64,000 bases of DNA from Diprion similis (taxonomy: Eukaryota; Arthropoda; Insecta; Hymenoptera; Diprionidae), in contig NC_060110.1 in the NCBI RefSeq assembly GCF_021155765.1, positions 11,965,501 through 12,029,500 of the forward strand, in the 5' to 3' direction. This document shows positions 11,106 through 25,100 of the stretch, in pieces. The notes under the pieces are model-generated. The model made no database searches and had not been told where the DNA came from. It saw only the letters and a program-made list of their open reading frames with translations. The stretch's first letter is position 1, and each line of letters opens with the position of its first letter. Made by a program: the position numbers and the translations under genes.

Positions 11106-14100
11106 ATGACAGAGGCGCGGCAATTTATAGGCTTTGGCGACGTGGAAAGATTTTTGGTAATCAACTTTACCTGATAACCTTTTTCACTACCCAGGCTTAA
11201 TTAATCTTGGGAAACGCTTTGGGTGTAAAATTAACAAGGCAACTCGGAAATTTATTGATTCCTCACAATTATCTACTGCTGCGTGACACCTGTGTCGGAT
11301 AGGCGATACCTTGAAACTTTAAATGCCAGTTCACAAGACTGCGAAGAATCAGACAGAAATACCTTGTAACGGTTGTTGCGCAGTAACTTAATGTGAACGT
11401 GAACACGATCCTTTAGCTCAAGCAACTTGCAACTTTTTTCTTTTTTGATAAAAACACACGCAGGCTTGCGTTTCTAACTAACTTGATAATTGCTCCGATT
11501 CAATAGGTTTCAAGCTACAAACGTATAACTGGCGGCTGCGAGTTCGATATCGATAAATATGGACCCTACATTGACGCGGTTAAACACGTGTTAGTCCCAA
11601 GCCTTGAGAAGCAAGTTCTATTCTTCTTGGAGCGGTTCGTTTATAATGAGGAATTTCAGCAATCATCCTATCAGTCCTACCTGAGTAGATACAGAAAATC
11701 GATGCTGACTGCTTATGAAAAGTACAACGAAATCGGTACTTCGATCGAGGCTGTGCGAGATCTGCTCACCGTGGATCACCTCGTGGATTTTTTGTCACAT
11801 CCTTTGCTCACAAACAGCAGGCTGACAAGGGTAATCGATGATCTGGATGCCATGGAAATTGAGAAACATTGGCTGAGCTACGTCAATGTTCTCAACTATA
11901 TCAACGAGAAGGATTACTGGGTCTGCGCATCTTCTAAGTAAGTTTTCTGGATAGAAGTGTTCGAGCTAGCAATTAATGCACCGAATACCTTTCGCGTAGC
12001 CTGCATATTTCGTTTGCGAATATATATTATGTATAATGTGTGTACTCTCATTCCAGCAATATTTCCAGGCAGCACAGCAGCTTGTGTACATCAAGTCGTG
12101 GCAACATGCTGAGCGATAGTAACGTGAAAAAAAGTTGGAACAATTTCGGACACAGGAGAGGACAAAAAAGGACCAGGAAGCTAACTGCGTCCCACGCTAG
12201 CAGGAAACACTACAAATTGGAACGTCTGGTACAATTGTCAGATAGCGGATCATTCAGAGTGACGGAGAGTTTGTATGACTTGTTGAAGAATAGCTGGGAC
12301 TTTGGGGGTATTTTGAAGACAAAGCGAAGGTTCAAAAGTAACTCTGGTGGCTTGAGAAAATCTGTTCTTGCTAACTATCGAAAAAGGCATCGGGAGGCTG
12401 ACTGGAAAAATGAGAATTTAACCCTTATCATCAGGAAGATGAACGGAATGGCGCCTCCACTGACGGAGAAGGAAAACCAGCGAAACTCGGAGGTCAAAAC
12501 TACTTTCTCGCTGCCTTGCAAAGTCGATCAGCTGCTCAGGAAGTTGGATAGATTCGACCCATCATTGTACAAGATTCACTGCAGTTGTGTTCGAAGAAAA
12601 TTTTATACCAAATTGTACAACGTTTGTTCTTGCCTGAATAATTTGCTCGGCAGAATGAATCCAAAAATAATTAACTTGACGTATTTGGTGTGTGAAATCC
12701 GAAAAGATTACTTGAATTTTAAATTGAAACAGTCACCGCCACTGAGGCGCAACTCGAGCCTTTTTTCTGCAAGGATTATGACCTGTGATGCGCTGTACAA
12801 TTGCAATCTCAAGAAAGGTGGTTCGAAGCAGCGGTTAATGTCTCAGGGTTTTTGGTCTTCGAAGAAGGCGGATGAACTGTTGACCGGAGGACTTGGTCAC
12901 GATGATTCCTGGAAGGCTTGTCAGAGTGAAAATACTGATGTCACTAAGGACGAAATTAATACGTCGATTGAAACCAGCTTTAATAACTGTGGAGGTGGTG
13001 TGGGTGACCAACGAAGTGCAGTTGAGGGCTCGACATGTGACCTCGAAGATATGGAAAATTTGAAGCTCAGAAATTCCTTTTCGATTAGCGAAGTTCTACA
13101 GAAACTTGCATTGTCTCCGTTCCGACTTCAGGAAACTGAACAGAGTTACAAGCTCAGGTCCAAAATTCGAGACATCGTTCGCTCACTCGCGATTTGTACG
13201 TGTGAAAAGCCGGTGACGGGACATAAGGTTACACGGTCTATTTCCATTCAAGCAATGATCTCATCATCTTCGTTGGAGCCGATAAAACATGAGAGGAAGG
13301 TACTTCCGGTGGAGTCGAAGTCTTCGAAGGCATTGAGTGTGTCTAAGATCTTGTCGTTTGTTGAAAGAAAAATTTTTCCGTCAAAATCTAAGGAAGACCC
13401 TGATCGCATGAGACGTGTAAGATGCAAGAGAACAGCACAGTTTGAACAATGTCCAAAACTATACGGAGCAGAGAAATTTAAGAAAGCTTCGGCGGTTGAA
13501 AATTGCCTGAAAGCAAAAGAAGAAGGTACGAGATGCAGGAGATCAGTACGACCTAACAAATCCGTGAAATCCCAGGAATCTTCGTCGTCTAGGGAGGCTG
13601 CTAAGCCGAAGAACAACAGCAAGTCTAAGGCCTGCGCAACGTTTGGAAAGCTAGTAAAGTCCAAAGAATTTACCAGCTTACAGAAACGTCCGTTACCAAA
13701 AGAACTTTTAGTATCTATAGCTTCTGAAATATCTTATGCTCTAGCGAGATCAAATTCGCCCGTTGGCTTTATGAATGCAAATGGACCCGACGACTTGTAC
13801 GACATTTCCGTCACTGTGGAGGTCGAAGAAAGTTCTGAATCGTCGGACAATGACACAGAATCCGTATCACGACACACGCATTTACTTCCGTCAATGAAAA
13901 GCGTTAAATTGGGCACGTCCCAAAAATATCAAACTCACTATTCTTCAGAGAGCACGCCGTCATCGCCGTTATTATCATCGTCGTCGTTGTCGAAAAACGA
14001 AGTCATAGTGCGCGATAATTTTACAACCATGAACAAGTCGATGAGGTCTAGTAGCCATCGGGGTACAATTTCTGCCGATTCTTATGACCGCATGAGATGT

Positions 14101-15192
14101 CTGATCCGACAAAAGGTGTGCAAAAAATTGTCGGAGGCAGATGGCTGCAGGCCAAATTCTTCGAAGACGGTTGTTTCCGGTGGAAAATATTATTTCAGTA
14201 TTCCCAGTTCAAAGACGAGTCGAGTTCGTTTGAAGCATGAAATATCTGAATCTCCTTCAACCTCCCACGACAGCTTAGGGCTTCCGGTTTCCAACCCTTG
14301 TCGATATATGCCTGGAATATCACCATCCAGTTCGTCCCAGGGCTGTGAAAGTTTATCCAGAAAAATTCCAGACTGCTACTGCGTTGAGATTGAAAACGAA
14401 GATTGCACAAAATCTTCAGTAGCTGCAACCTTCGACAAAAATTCTACCTATGGATGTGTACAGGACAGATTAGCAAATAGGTACCTTGAGGATATCATTG
14501 ATGATTACTCAGACGAAGATGAGGATTCCTCGAGAGATCTGGATGGCAAGTCAACTCGGGTGAGTGATTTTCGGCCTTGTATCGACGAGAAAGTAAAGAA
14601 TGGTATGAGTAGCTACTGCAATCCCGGAATTACCATCGAAGAGAACAGTGACAGCTTTGGTCAGACGTTGGCAACATCAAACGACGACACGTCTGCTAAC
14701 ATCAGTCTGATTAATGACTCGACAGAGCATTCCAACTATTATTATCCCGAGTCGAAATCTTCGAAGAGCTACGTTGTCGGAAGAGGTACCGTTCAGAACA
14801 TTCCAAGATTCAATGATTATCAGAGGTTTGAAAAATTTGGATACACTCGTCGAGCTGGTGGTTGGTCCACATGTACCATTAGATCATCGAGTTTGTGGGA
14901 CTTTCGAGACGATGATCCACCGAGTAATTGTCGTCTGAACGTAAGGAACACCAGAGCCGAGTTGCCGCAGCAGAAGACTTTTAGTGTATTCGAGAAGTAC
15001 AAAAAGGGATTGCAAATCATCGACCGAACGCTTCGAGCCAAGTTACTGCAGTACGTCGATTTGTGCAAAAATGCAAAGAACAGCTTTCAAAAGCAGGTTT
15101 GTCTCGACGATATGTGTGAAGCCAGCAGAACTTCCATTCTGCCCAGTGACTCAAGGAGGTATAAGTATAGTGGCGTCTATTTTGGTGGTTGA
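11106..15192 (+). CDS. Unrecognised 1205-residue protein
   Basis: I do not recognise this gene. Exons 11106-11156 (MTEARQFIGFGDVERFL), 11507-11937 and 12057-15192 join in phase 0 then phase 2 to 1205 codons. The splice sites are good (gtaagt at 11938, ttccag at 12056); the first donor, gtaatc at 11157, is acceptable. Residues 18-160 look folded and mostly helical (for example SLEKQVLFFLERFVYNEEF). The rest is one 3.1-kb exon rich in Ser, Lys and Arg. It has a cysteine cluster near residues 333-355 (HCSCVRRKFY, NVCSCLNN) and another near 540 (AICTCEK). It also has basic Ser/Lys tracts near 590-700, a serine run near 793 and an acidic patch near 974 (DDYSDEDEDSSRD). I see no signal peptide or membrane span. 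Codon use looks normal and the long open frame supports a real gene. AATAAA lies at 15525. A large, partly disordered intracellular protein is likely; the function is unknown. Confidence 0.75.
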
Positions 15193-15524
15193 GGAAAGCT
15201 AATCAGTTGATTGTTCTAACTTTTGCGACTTGAGGTATAGCGAAGTACTGAAAGCTTTCGGTAAATTAAGATAAACACGTCTACTCATCGTATAAATACT
15301 TACCCATCTAGATGAAGATCCAGTATTTAAGATAAAGTAGGGTGCAATTGTACATTCCAAGGATGATGGCGCTTTGTTGGTTACTTAACGAGCTCATTGG
15401 CATTGCGGGTCACAGCTACCTCCTTTGGGCTGAGAAGCGGGTCCCCTTGGTTTTGTGAAGAATGCCTTATATTTGTCTTTAGCAGTCGCTGTGAGAATTT
15501 TTCGTGATTACCATTGGATTTTTG

Positions 15525-15530
15525 AATAAA
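15525..15530 (+). terminator. Poly(A) signal of the unrecognised gene
   Basis: AATAAA lies 333 bp after the stop at 15192, in an AT-rich 3' flank. Further AT-rich AATAAA-like sites occur downstream to about 15.77 kb. Confidence 0.5.
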
Positions 15531-18500
15531 TAAATTGTAATAAGATCTATCAAATTACCTACTTCTTACTCAATGCTTGTACATATTAATAAAAAAAAAA
15601 TTTAATCTCGAAATAAATGTCACTTTTGTGTGGAAAACCCAATTACATTACATTCATCTGTTTTACTGCAGATGTATGACATAATATGATTAAGTTTTGT
15701 AATGCTAGGCGATCGTTAAATAAAGTTATATACTTTTGAAACATGTTAGCTGATAAATAAAAATAAACCTGTATCTTTACCATTTTTTATTCTTACATTT
15801 CAATTTCACGAAAGCTATTATGTATCGGCGATGATAAAATATTCATGGGATTTTTTGAAAAGGCCATTGGGCACGTAATGGCACATTCTGTGGTAAGGGT
15901 TGCGGTAAGGGGTTGGGGATGTATATTAAAAGGGGGCTCAAGGAGTCCACGATACAAAGTGGCCGGTACCACATCACATCGTGAAACGACTGCGTGTGTC
16001 TGATCCTACTCTATACTTCGCTTTATCATTTATCTAGCAAATCGTGTGATTCATTCAATTTTTTCTCTGTTTCATTTCATTCATATTACCTGAAAAGGCA
16101 GCTCGTCTGAACAAATTAATCCCAGATTAATCTCGGTGAACATGACCATTTCTAATTGGGCAAGAAAGATTGAAAGTCATTCACTGAACCTGAAGTATTT
16201 TATTCCAACGAATATTCTCGACAGTTGATCAATCTTTTTAAAATAGAAGCTAACTTGGTGGTGACAGAATTCTTCGGATTTGGCATATATCGTACTTTGT
16301 CAAATTTAATTTATTTAAATTCATCTGGTATTTCGTCAAATGGACTTATATCTTGACCGCAGCTTTTCGAGCGTAGTTAAACGAGATCAGCACTGCAAAA
16401 AACGTGTGAATAACAGTAAGATAGAAGTAGAAATGATATAGTCAATTACATTAACCATACGTCACTGAGCGATAAAAACTAGCGCACGTTTCATCTCCCA
16501 ACGTTTCGCGCATAGTAATAATGAAAGCTTCGCGGCGGTGAAGTACGAGATATTGAGGGCAAAGCAGGGTGGAAGTAAGGCACACGAGCTACAGCGGTAG
16601 CAGCAATAGCAGCACCGGCAGCATCCAGCATCCAGCATCCCTCGAGGCAGATCGATGTTTCCCAGCAACCGCGGAGGGCGCCTCTCTACCCGCTCTGACT
16701 GTGTGTTTGTAACAATGGACTTAGCTCCTAACGTGTAGCGATGGGCATGAACATGCGGCGAACCTAACGGTTCAAAAATTCTATTCCTGTTTCGGGGTTG
16801 TCGAGTTATGCTCTTGTCGCGTTCGAATCGGCGATCAATTCCATACGACGAATGTCTCCAGCAGTTCAATTTGGCACTATTCTGAACTCTCATACTGGCA
16901 AGAAAAAAGGTTGTAAGTACCGCAATAATTTCACAGAAAGCAGCAACGGCTTCAATCCCCCTCCCGAGTCTCTTAATTCGAAGATATGGCAGTTTTCAGT
17001 AGTAACGTATTTGGTGGTCGGACGTTCAGGCAACGGAGAGGCGTTTCTACGTTTCTTGATTTGATTTCTCCGAGAGATAGACGAACCACCTCACGATTGG
17101 TTAGCCTTGAATGATAATAAAAATCCTTTTCGCACCCGCCGCACACTCGATGCTGTCGATAACGCAGTTTCTGTTCAAAGGAACACAGTAAAAAAGTTAT
17201 GCCACTCACTCTGTGAAGCGTTGTCACCATGTTTGTAGGGTTCACTTGGCAATAAGGAATTGAAAAAATATCGACACTCGTTTTTAGCTTTGAACACCTC
17301 TCGGTGACTAATTGGAGTAATTCAGGCGTAGAAGTATGGACCGTGTCCTACATGCACTGTGAGTATTTTGGGAGGCGTGATTTCGACCGCAGGCCGATAA
17401 AAGAATACAATTGTTTGTTCCTACCCATCGCTCCGGATGTTCCTAATGTCAAGGGGATCGTTTCCATGAGAGGAGAAAGGTCTCTTTAAGATTTAAAGAG
17501 TGTGGTTTGTAATCGACCAGCTTTACATCGATTCCAGTCTCTAGTCCAGCGTGGAAAATCAACCTCAAATTTCCTTCTTCCTACCTTTAATGCGAAGCTC
17601 CAAGGTCCGTAATGTTCGGCAAATCGGAGCTCGGATATTTGTCATTTTACGCATCAATAGTAATCGTCCTGGTTGTATCTCGTGCACGGCGATATAGTTG
17701 GCGTATCAGACTTTTCATTCCTTCAGTTCATTTTATTTTCTAGAAATATTTTTTAACTCCTCCGTTAAGATTTATGGAATTCTTTATTTTTTGGCACAGA
17801 AGATGTTCATTCTATCCAGCTTCGATCTGACCTCATTTACTTGCTTTTCACGGACGAAACTAATATCTAAGTGGATTCCCAAGAACGCGCAGTAACGAAG
17901 AATTATCTCATTCTTTGTGCCGCTTCTGTTTACAAAAAGCCTCTTGCAGCGTTGCTTTTTCGTTGCTCATTTGTAAGACCCCGTGAACTTGGATAATTTC
18001 ATCTGTTCCATCCTCTGCATGCTGCTTGCATGGTAAAAACCTGTTAATTACTGTTACAATGCAATGTGTCAACAAACAACCTTTGATATTTGTTCCGTAA
18101 CTCGGGTGAATCGAAAACGTTTGTCTCGCAGTTTCACCCTCGTCGATGAACCGGCGACCTCCCTTAGCACATAGTAAAAAATTGTTGGTACAATTTTCTT
18201 TCTGCCTTCCATGACCAATAATACCGCATGGTGTCCTGAGTTATTCTCAGTGGCTACTTCTAGCAGCCAATATCGATGATCAGGTTACTCGTTACCTTAA
18301 GGAACATTGCAGTGCGGGTTCGCTGTACGTGACAAATGCGAACATCATCAGGATAATACAAGTGTAGAGCACAAGCGTGCCTCGATACCTTAGATGCAGG
18401 ATTAGATTAACCTTTATCGCAAAAATCCTATTATACATTGGCAAAAAGTTTTTTCAATCTTTTATAGCTTCTATATAGAGTAAGTTTTAGAATTGTATGT

Positions 18501-19149
18501 TTGCTTTATTTTAATGAACTTGTAGCAAAGTATTTGTCAAATATCGCCAGTAGGTACCGAGTGCAATATACAAAAAAAAACCGCAAATTGCATATCGCCA
18601 TGCATGATTAACACAGAAATAAACGAAATTTGATATTTTTAAAAATTATCGCAAAACTGTCGCACGTTTACCGCAAACGTTAAATTATGCCAGGATCCTC
18701 CTCGGTCCCATTTCGCTGACACCGTACTCGAATGCTCCCTTACGGTTAGGGGAAAAGTCAGAGCTCGACGATAAAGACTGCATTTTATGGTTCACCCGCT
18801 GAAGAGGTCAGTTTGAATCGATGCCCGAATGAAAACCACCGCAAAAGGCAGCCAACTGTCAGGAACCGAACTGCACGTGAACGAGGTCGAAACCTTTTCA
18901 TATCCCTATTGATACCGGATCGACGAAGTGATTAACGGGTTCATCCAGGTATTCTTGTTCAGCAGATCACAACCACCATTAGATATCCCTCAGTCTCGAA
19001 AGTTCGTTAAAGCAGCCTGCAGGTGGTGACTTCAGAAATTAATCGCAAATCGATTATGTTTTCCCTGCAAACAGTGTGACCAGATCAAGCGTAACGCACT
19101 TTGATGCGATAACTCCGTTTGATTATTACTTTATCATTACCATTGTTAT
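15531..19149. other. Upstream spacer, no protein gene supported
   Basis: This interval lies between the unrecognised gene and the CpG-rich block before VGlut. A TATA-like box (tatattaaaag) starts near 15921 and could mark a promoter, but no convincing exon follows; a 29-codon frame at 16141 is too short to judge. There is an AGC-rich patch near 16.6 kb. Open frames at 16.46-16.89 kb are unconvincing. Confidence 0.35.
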
Positions 19150-19377
19150 TATTTGGAATAAAATCAGTGCCCCGCCTTCCACCCCGGCGATTGGCCGATG
19201 TTATATCGATGCGTCGCGGCTCCGGGCGAATACGCGTACGAGGGATGCGCGGGCGCTTCGTGCCCGACGGCGCTCGCCGTCCCGACGCCCACGACCCGTC
19301 GACGACGGTTCTTCGTCGCGTACCCCGCGGTTTCGAACCCACTACCGCCCGTTACGATATCTGGACATAATTATTGG
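19150..19377 (+). promoter_or_regulatory. CpG-rich block, candidate VGlut promoter and 5' UTR exon
   Basis: A locally GC- and CpG-dense segment stands out in an AT-rich region. It starts near a reverse CCAAT box (gattggc) at about 19188 and ends in a good donor (ttattg|gtgagt) just after 19377. The VGlut start exon has its own acceptor (tttccag, ending 22042) 58 bp before the ATG, so an upstream noncoding exon must exist. This block is the best candidate. Stop-free frames here in several phases are a by-product of composition. Confidence 0.4.
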
Positions 19378-22042
19378 TGAGTGCTGTTTTTTTTTGTTTG
19401 TTCATGTTGAGATAGTTTATTTACATGTCAGCAGTGCGTGCTAAAAAACGTTTATGTGATTTGTCTTTTGAAATTTTTTTTTTGTTGTGGGTGGTACGGA
19501 GCTAAAATACCCCCTTGATATAAGGTGGTCTCCATTTGCATAATTCAAAATAGTGGTGAACATTTTTTCAATGGTCTTTGTCAGACAATGTTTATGATGA
19601 AAGTTTACCCTGATTTTTGAAAATATTTTACAATCCGCATATTTTCCCCGAAAAATGTGGCTATTACGAAAACGCTTTTGCTCGTTGAATCGATTAAAAT
19701 TTAGTCTCTAAATTGGTGTTAACCTCAGATATGTGACTCAATTTTAGTGATGGGAATGGAAAGACAATTGGTCGAATGTTACGTCGTTGCGTTACACTTG
19801 TTTTTCGTTTTTGAAGAATTACGATCGTGAGTAAAAAATATTCATTCGATACTAACCGATGTGCAAAGTTCCTGTGGATCAGCGCCTGGTCTATAACTCT
19901 TATTTTCTTACCTCCTTTTACACAAGAAGTCCGCTTCGTGGCCGATTTTAAATCGTCTGTAAATTCTTATTTTGAATCATAGAAGTGTGTACTTTTTAGG
20001 CTAATTATCTCAATTGAATTCTTCGACTGGGATGAAAAATTCAGGATTTTTCTGAAAATAGTAAAGTAAAACGAGCGTGAATTAACCAGTTGTGGATATT
20101 CGTTAACTCTGAAATAGATAAATTTTCGAAATCTTCATACTTACTAGCAAAATCCATGTCTACTGTAGTAGTAGAGCATGTTAAACTACGTTTTCATTCC
20201 ATTCTGCGAAGTAAAACGCTCCGCCATTTTGCACCGGGATGAATAAGTGGCTGGCAAAGCGGCAAGGCACGCCGAAAGTTCAAGATTTCCGATGTACTTC
20301 CGTAATCGAATTCTTATCTTAGTGTTCATAGCGACTTTCTAAACGTTTTTATCCTATAAAAAAAAGATAGAGAAATTACACATGCTATAATAAAAGATTA
20401 ATTAACGGTTCGATTAAAAAACATCAGACCGGAGACCTAATATTCCAATTATCGACTTAGGAAACGAGGATAAGAAGGGATACGAACTGGCAGTGGCAGC
20501 GAACGATCTAATCTCTTAATGCACGGGACTTCCGGTTGGGCATTGTTCGGAGTCCATTAGCTCGGTTCACCCTCGGTGCCATCAGATCGGTTAAAATCGC
20601 CGTCCCCTACGTCGTCTCGACGCACGTGCCAAGCATTTTGTGCCATTTCGCTGACACGTGTGTCCCTGCGATAATGGCACAGCTAACATCATGGCAAAGC
20701 GCTGTTCAGTGACATGAATCATTTCTTTTCTAAAAAAAGAGACACAGCAGAGAAAAGTACAAAAAAGAGAGGGAAAAATTCATACAGGTTAACGCCAGCT
20801 GAAGCAAAGCGCCGTAAATCATTTCGAATAATAGAACCTTCGGAAAAGTTGGTGCAGTTAGATTAGATTTAACTACATGACAAAACAAGAATGAATAAAA
20901 AAAGAACATGAAAAATTATGAGAAACTCGTCGGTTGAATTCAGCGCACGAATGTCACTTTCTCATTTTGGCCACGCAATTGAACAACCAAGGTGGTCTAG
21001 CGGAGCTTTTAGCCCCCCTCCCCTGGATCTTTCCGTAGTCTTCATGTAGTTTTCTACCCTCCGAAGATCTTCCCTAGAGAGTTCGCGGATTAAGGATGGA
21101 GAGGCTGCCACTCCAAATAAACACCCTTAAACCCCCTCGTTCTCGTCCTAGTCCTCACCCTCGGCCTCGTGCCGTCTTTCTCACAGCGATAGTCTATCTA
21201 CACGGTGGTCCGCACAGTTTGCGTTCAGGTAGTCGCTATTCCCTGGTCTTGGATCTAATGGACTCAATTCATCACCGGGACGATTATAAATAGTTATTAC
21301 CACCCAAGCATAGTTCCAAAAACAAACATCTGAAATTAAAGCTGAATGAATTCGATGAAAATCAGTAGCATACTGTTCCTACTCTCTTGGGGTCCAAAGT
21401 GAATCGGAACTTCGAGGATAGATGAATAAATAAACGATGCAGGACCGCGCTTTTATCGCGTTGAAAGCTTGCGACATTGTCACTTCGAAGTGTGAAAGTT
21501 ATTTTGTCTTTATAGTGTAGGTTGCGATGGTGTCTATGGTTGCATTATGACCTTTACATCGAGTAACGCCAGTCTTACATAGAGATGCACGTTTTTCTTT
21601 CGCCACCCCGTGTGTGAGCATTCAATCTCGCGCAGCCCGGAGATATCGGAAAATGCAGGAATAGCGCTTTTCTCCGTCTTTGAGACACGCGTTGCCGGTT
21701 ATATCACTCCATTTCCTCTGTTATTACCGGAGGATTTGACAGCTCTGACGTTATTGCGGCGCAGAAAAATGTGACTAGTTATGTTTGCTTTGTTGGTATA
21801 ATATTTTCGGTAACGATGGTGCGATGTCAAAAATAAATGAAACACTAGGATCGAAGAGGTACCGAATTGTTGGATAGCGGACTTGCAATAATAATTATCA
21901 AGACTTTACATTTTTTCTTCCCCAACAATAGTTACGTTATTTTCGAATAATATCTTCTAAACAGAGTTAGAAAATGATTTCACCGAAATTTCTGATTTAG
22001 AATAACTATTTTTCGACGTTGTCTCGTTACTTTGATTTCCAG
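19378..22042 (+). other. Probable first intron of VGlut (5' UTR)
   Basis: If the CpG-rich block is the 5' exon, this is a 2.7-kb intron bounded by gtgagt and tttccag. It contains no recognisable coding exon. The link has not been confirmed by transcript data. Confidence 0.35.
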
Positions 22043-22100
22043 GGGCTGCAAGTTTATAACACAATCATCACGGCAATAAGGCAACCCCAATAATTGCAAA

Positions 22101-25100
22101 ATGTCCAGATTCGCGTCTGCGGGTTTTGAGGCCTTCGATTCAATGAGGTCGAAAGCCTCACAGAAATTTTCTGGGTAAGTCGATTCCTGCTTTTACACGT
22201 GCAATCAAACTACGACATATTCCTCTTGACGTCTAATAAACTGGACTGAAAAATCCAATTCTGACAATTTGTTACGCAATACTTTCAGACTAAGGCGGAG
22301 CAATACTGGCTACGAAGAATTTGAAATGCCCCCAAACAGAGAGAGCAAAGATAATCTGGGGTTCGAGGACGAACGTGGATACAACTTGAACGCATCGTTC
22401 GATTCATTACCGGAACCGGAACGACCGCCTCTACGTCATATCGACACTTATTGTATGCCTGAGTGTCCTTGCCTCTCGAAGAGGTACACCATAGCAGTAT
22501 TGGCCTGCATAGGTAATTATTACAAGTGGAAATAAGGCTGGTTTGATTTTTATCGAAGTGAAATCCGCTTAGCTGATGCGCGTAATGAGGAGCTAAGAAT
22601 GAGAGCCAAAGTATCTGCCAGACAGTGTTTAACAATTCGTAATTCCGACACCCTACCCGATAACTCCGAAATTCGTCAATGGAGAGAAAACGTTAGCGTT
22701 TTAGTAATCTCTTAAGCCTCCTTTTTTCCATCCTCTCCAAAACCCTCGGGGGACATCCATTAAGCTTTTGTACGTATAAAATTTTCCCTATATACATTTA
22801 CACATTTTATATTTTCATTCTAATGCAAAGTGTTAGAACTATTATCGTCTCACGTATTCCATCGATCGCGGACCAAAATCAATTGCTTACCGTAGGTGAA
22901 GCATTACACCAATGAATTTCTGGTGGTTGTCAAATCTTGTCGAACCATTAGTCGTAAAATATTTTTCGGTGGTCGAAGTTCGTCGTGTAAGCCTGGAGTT
23001 TCCGTTGATTCTCGAAATTGATCGCGGCTGGTTTCAGGTTTCATAATCTCATTCGGTATGAGATGTAACTTGGGTATGGCCAAAATGGCAATGAAGAGTA
23101 CGACCCTGTCCGGACGTGAGAAGTTCAACTGGACGATCGGAACGGAGAGTGTACTAGACTCGTCTTTTTTCTGGGGCTACCTTGTGACTCAGGTGCCTGG
23201 AGGTTTCCTCGCCTCTCTTTACCCCGCCAACAGGATATTCGGAACGGCGATTGCCATTTCATCTTTCCTCAATTTGTTCGTACCCGGAGCTGTGAGTGTA
23301 AACGCTGGCGCGGGCGTGATAGCCGAGATTTTCAAGGGCTTGGCAGAGGTTAGAAACTGGGCTGAGTAATTTTGGACCGAGCTTTAAAAGTTGACTCGGT
23401 ATTACCCCTTTGCGCGTAATTACTTCACTGAATATTTTTTCACAGGGTGTTACGTACCCAGCTTGTCACGGTATATGGAAATACTGGGCTCCACCTCTAG
23501 AAAGATCGCGATTGGCCACTCTGGCCTTCTGCGGATCCTACGCAGCTGTGGTAATCGGAATGCCCTTGTCCGGATATTTGACAGAATGGTTCGGCTGGGA
23601 GGCCTCCTTTTATTTCTACGGTAAGACCATCGAAAGAATTTCAAACTTCACGCCTTGATTCGGAATGAGTTGATGGATGTTTCGCAATTTATCGCAGGTG
23701 TCTGCGGGCTGATTTGGTACGCTTTCTGGCTCTGGCTCAGTTTTGAGAAGCCCTCTAAGCACCCCTGCATCTCGGCTCGAGAATTGCGTTACATCGAGGA
23801 CTCTCTTGGGCAAGGTCAAGCGCAAATCCCGATGCCCACTTTCTCCACAACACCGTGGCGAAAATTCTTCACCTCGATGCCAGTCTACGCAATTATTGTG
23901 GCGAATTTCTGCAGATCATGGAACTTCTATTTGCTGGTCTTGTTTCAGGCTCGATTCATGCACGAGGCTTTCGAGATGCCTCTCGTGACGGTAAGATTCA
24001 CACCGCAGGGCACTTAACTCCGTTCCATTGAAAATATTTGCACATTCGATGAACGAGTTTTTCCAACTCTCAGACTGGACTGATCGGAGCTCTTCCTCAC
24101 CTGCTTATGACGACGATCGTCCCTTGCGGTGGTCTGCTGGCCGATCATTTGCGAAAACGTGGAATTCTCTCGACGACAAACGTGCGAAAGCTGTTCAACT
24201 GCGGGGGTTTCGGAATGGAGGCTATCTTCTTCTTGGTCGTGGCCAAGGCTACGGTTTCTCACAATGGCACCGCGGCCACGGTCGCCCTCACCATTGGCGT
24301 GGCTTCCAGTGGATTCGCCATATCCGGTTTCAACGTGAACCATCTGGACATCGCGCCCCGGTACGCCAGTGTCTTGATGGGAATGTCAAACGGCATCGGC
24401 ACAATCGCTGGTCTCGTGGTTCCCTTCTTCGTCGAGTTCGTCACGAAAAATAAGGTGAGGACGAATCCACCAGTCTTCCGAGACTCCTTTCCTTCCTTTA
24501 CTGCCGGACAATTGTAGGGTTGACGTCACGCATATGATTAATGTCAAGTCATTCGTGCTCTTACTCAGGACCGCGAGAGTTGGAGAAACGTCTTCATATT
24601 CGCCGCTTGCGTTCACTTCGTCGGCGTTACTTTCTACGCGATATTTTGTTCCGGCGAACTCCAGCCGTGGGCAGATCCTACCATCGAGGAACAGAACAGC
24701 TGGAACCCCCTGGACGATTTGACCAAGGGCAAGCCGCCATTGCCGCCACCACCGAAGCCACCGCAACCGGAGTTCGTGGTAAGTCTTGCTTGGAGCAGCA
24801 ACCACAAACCGGTCATCATTAGTTTTGACCATGATGGGTTTGACCATTCCGATAATTGTAACTGATTGGCAATTTCTTTTCTGCACGTTTATCAGAAGCA
24901 ACCTTCGCTCAACGGCGGAGACCGGAACAATTACGATCAACCGCCAGAAAATCACCTTTACCCGCAGCTCGATAAGCGAATTCAGGACGGTAACTCGGTT
25001 GCGAGTTACGGGTCAACGGTGACGAACGTAAATAATCCATTTCACTCGTCGAATCCGTTCGCCAGTGACGTCAGCGCGTCTCTGGTTCAGCCGCCTGCTG

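Noticed and set aside
16462-16893. 143-codon minus-strand frame with a Cys-rich stretch
   Set aside because: The Cys run comes from an AGC-type repeat read in one frame. There is no signal peptide, no family and no exon context.
19076-19444. Several overlapping Arg-rich frames on both strands
   Set aside because: CpG-rich composition removes stops in all frames; the segment is better read as promoter or 5' UTR.
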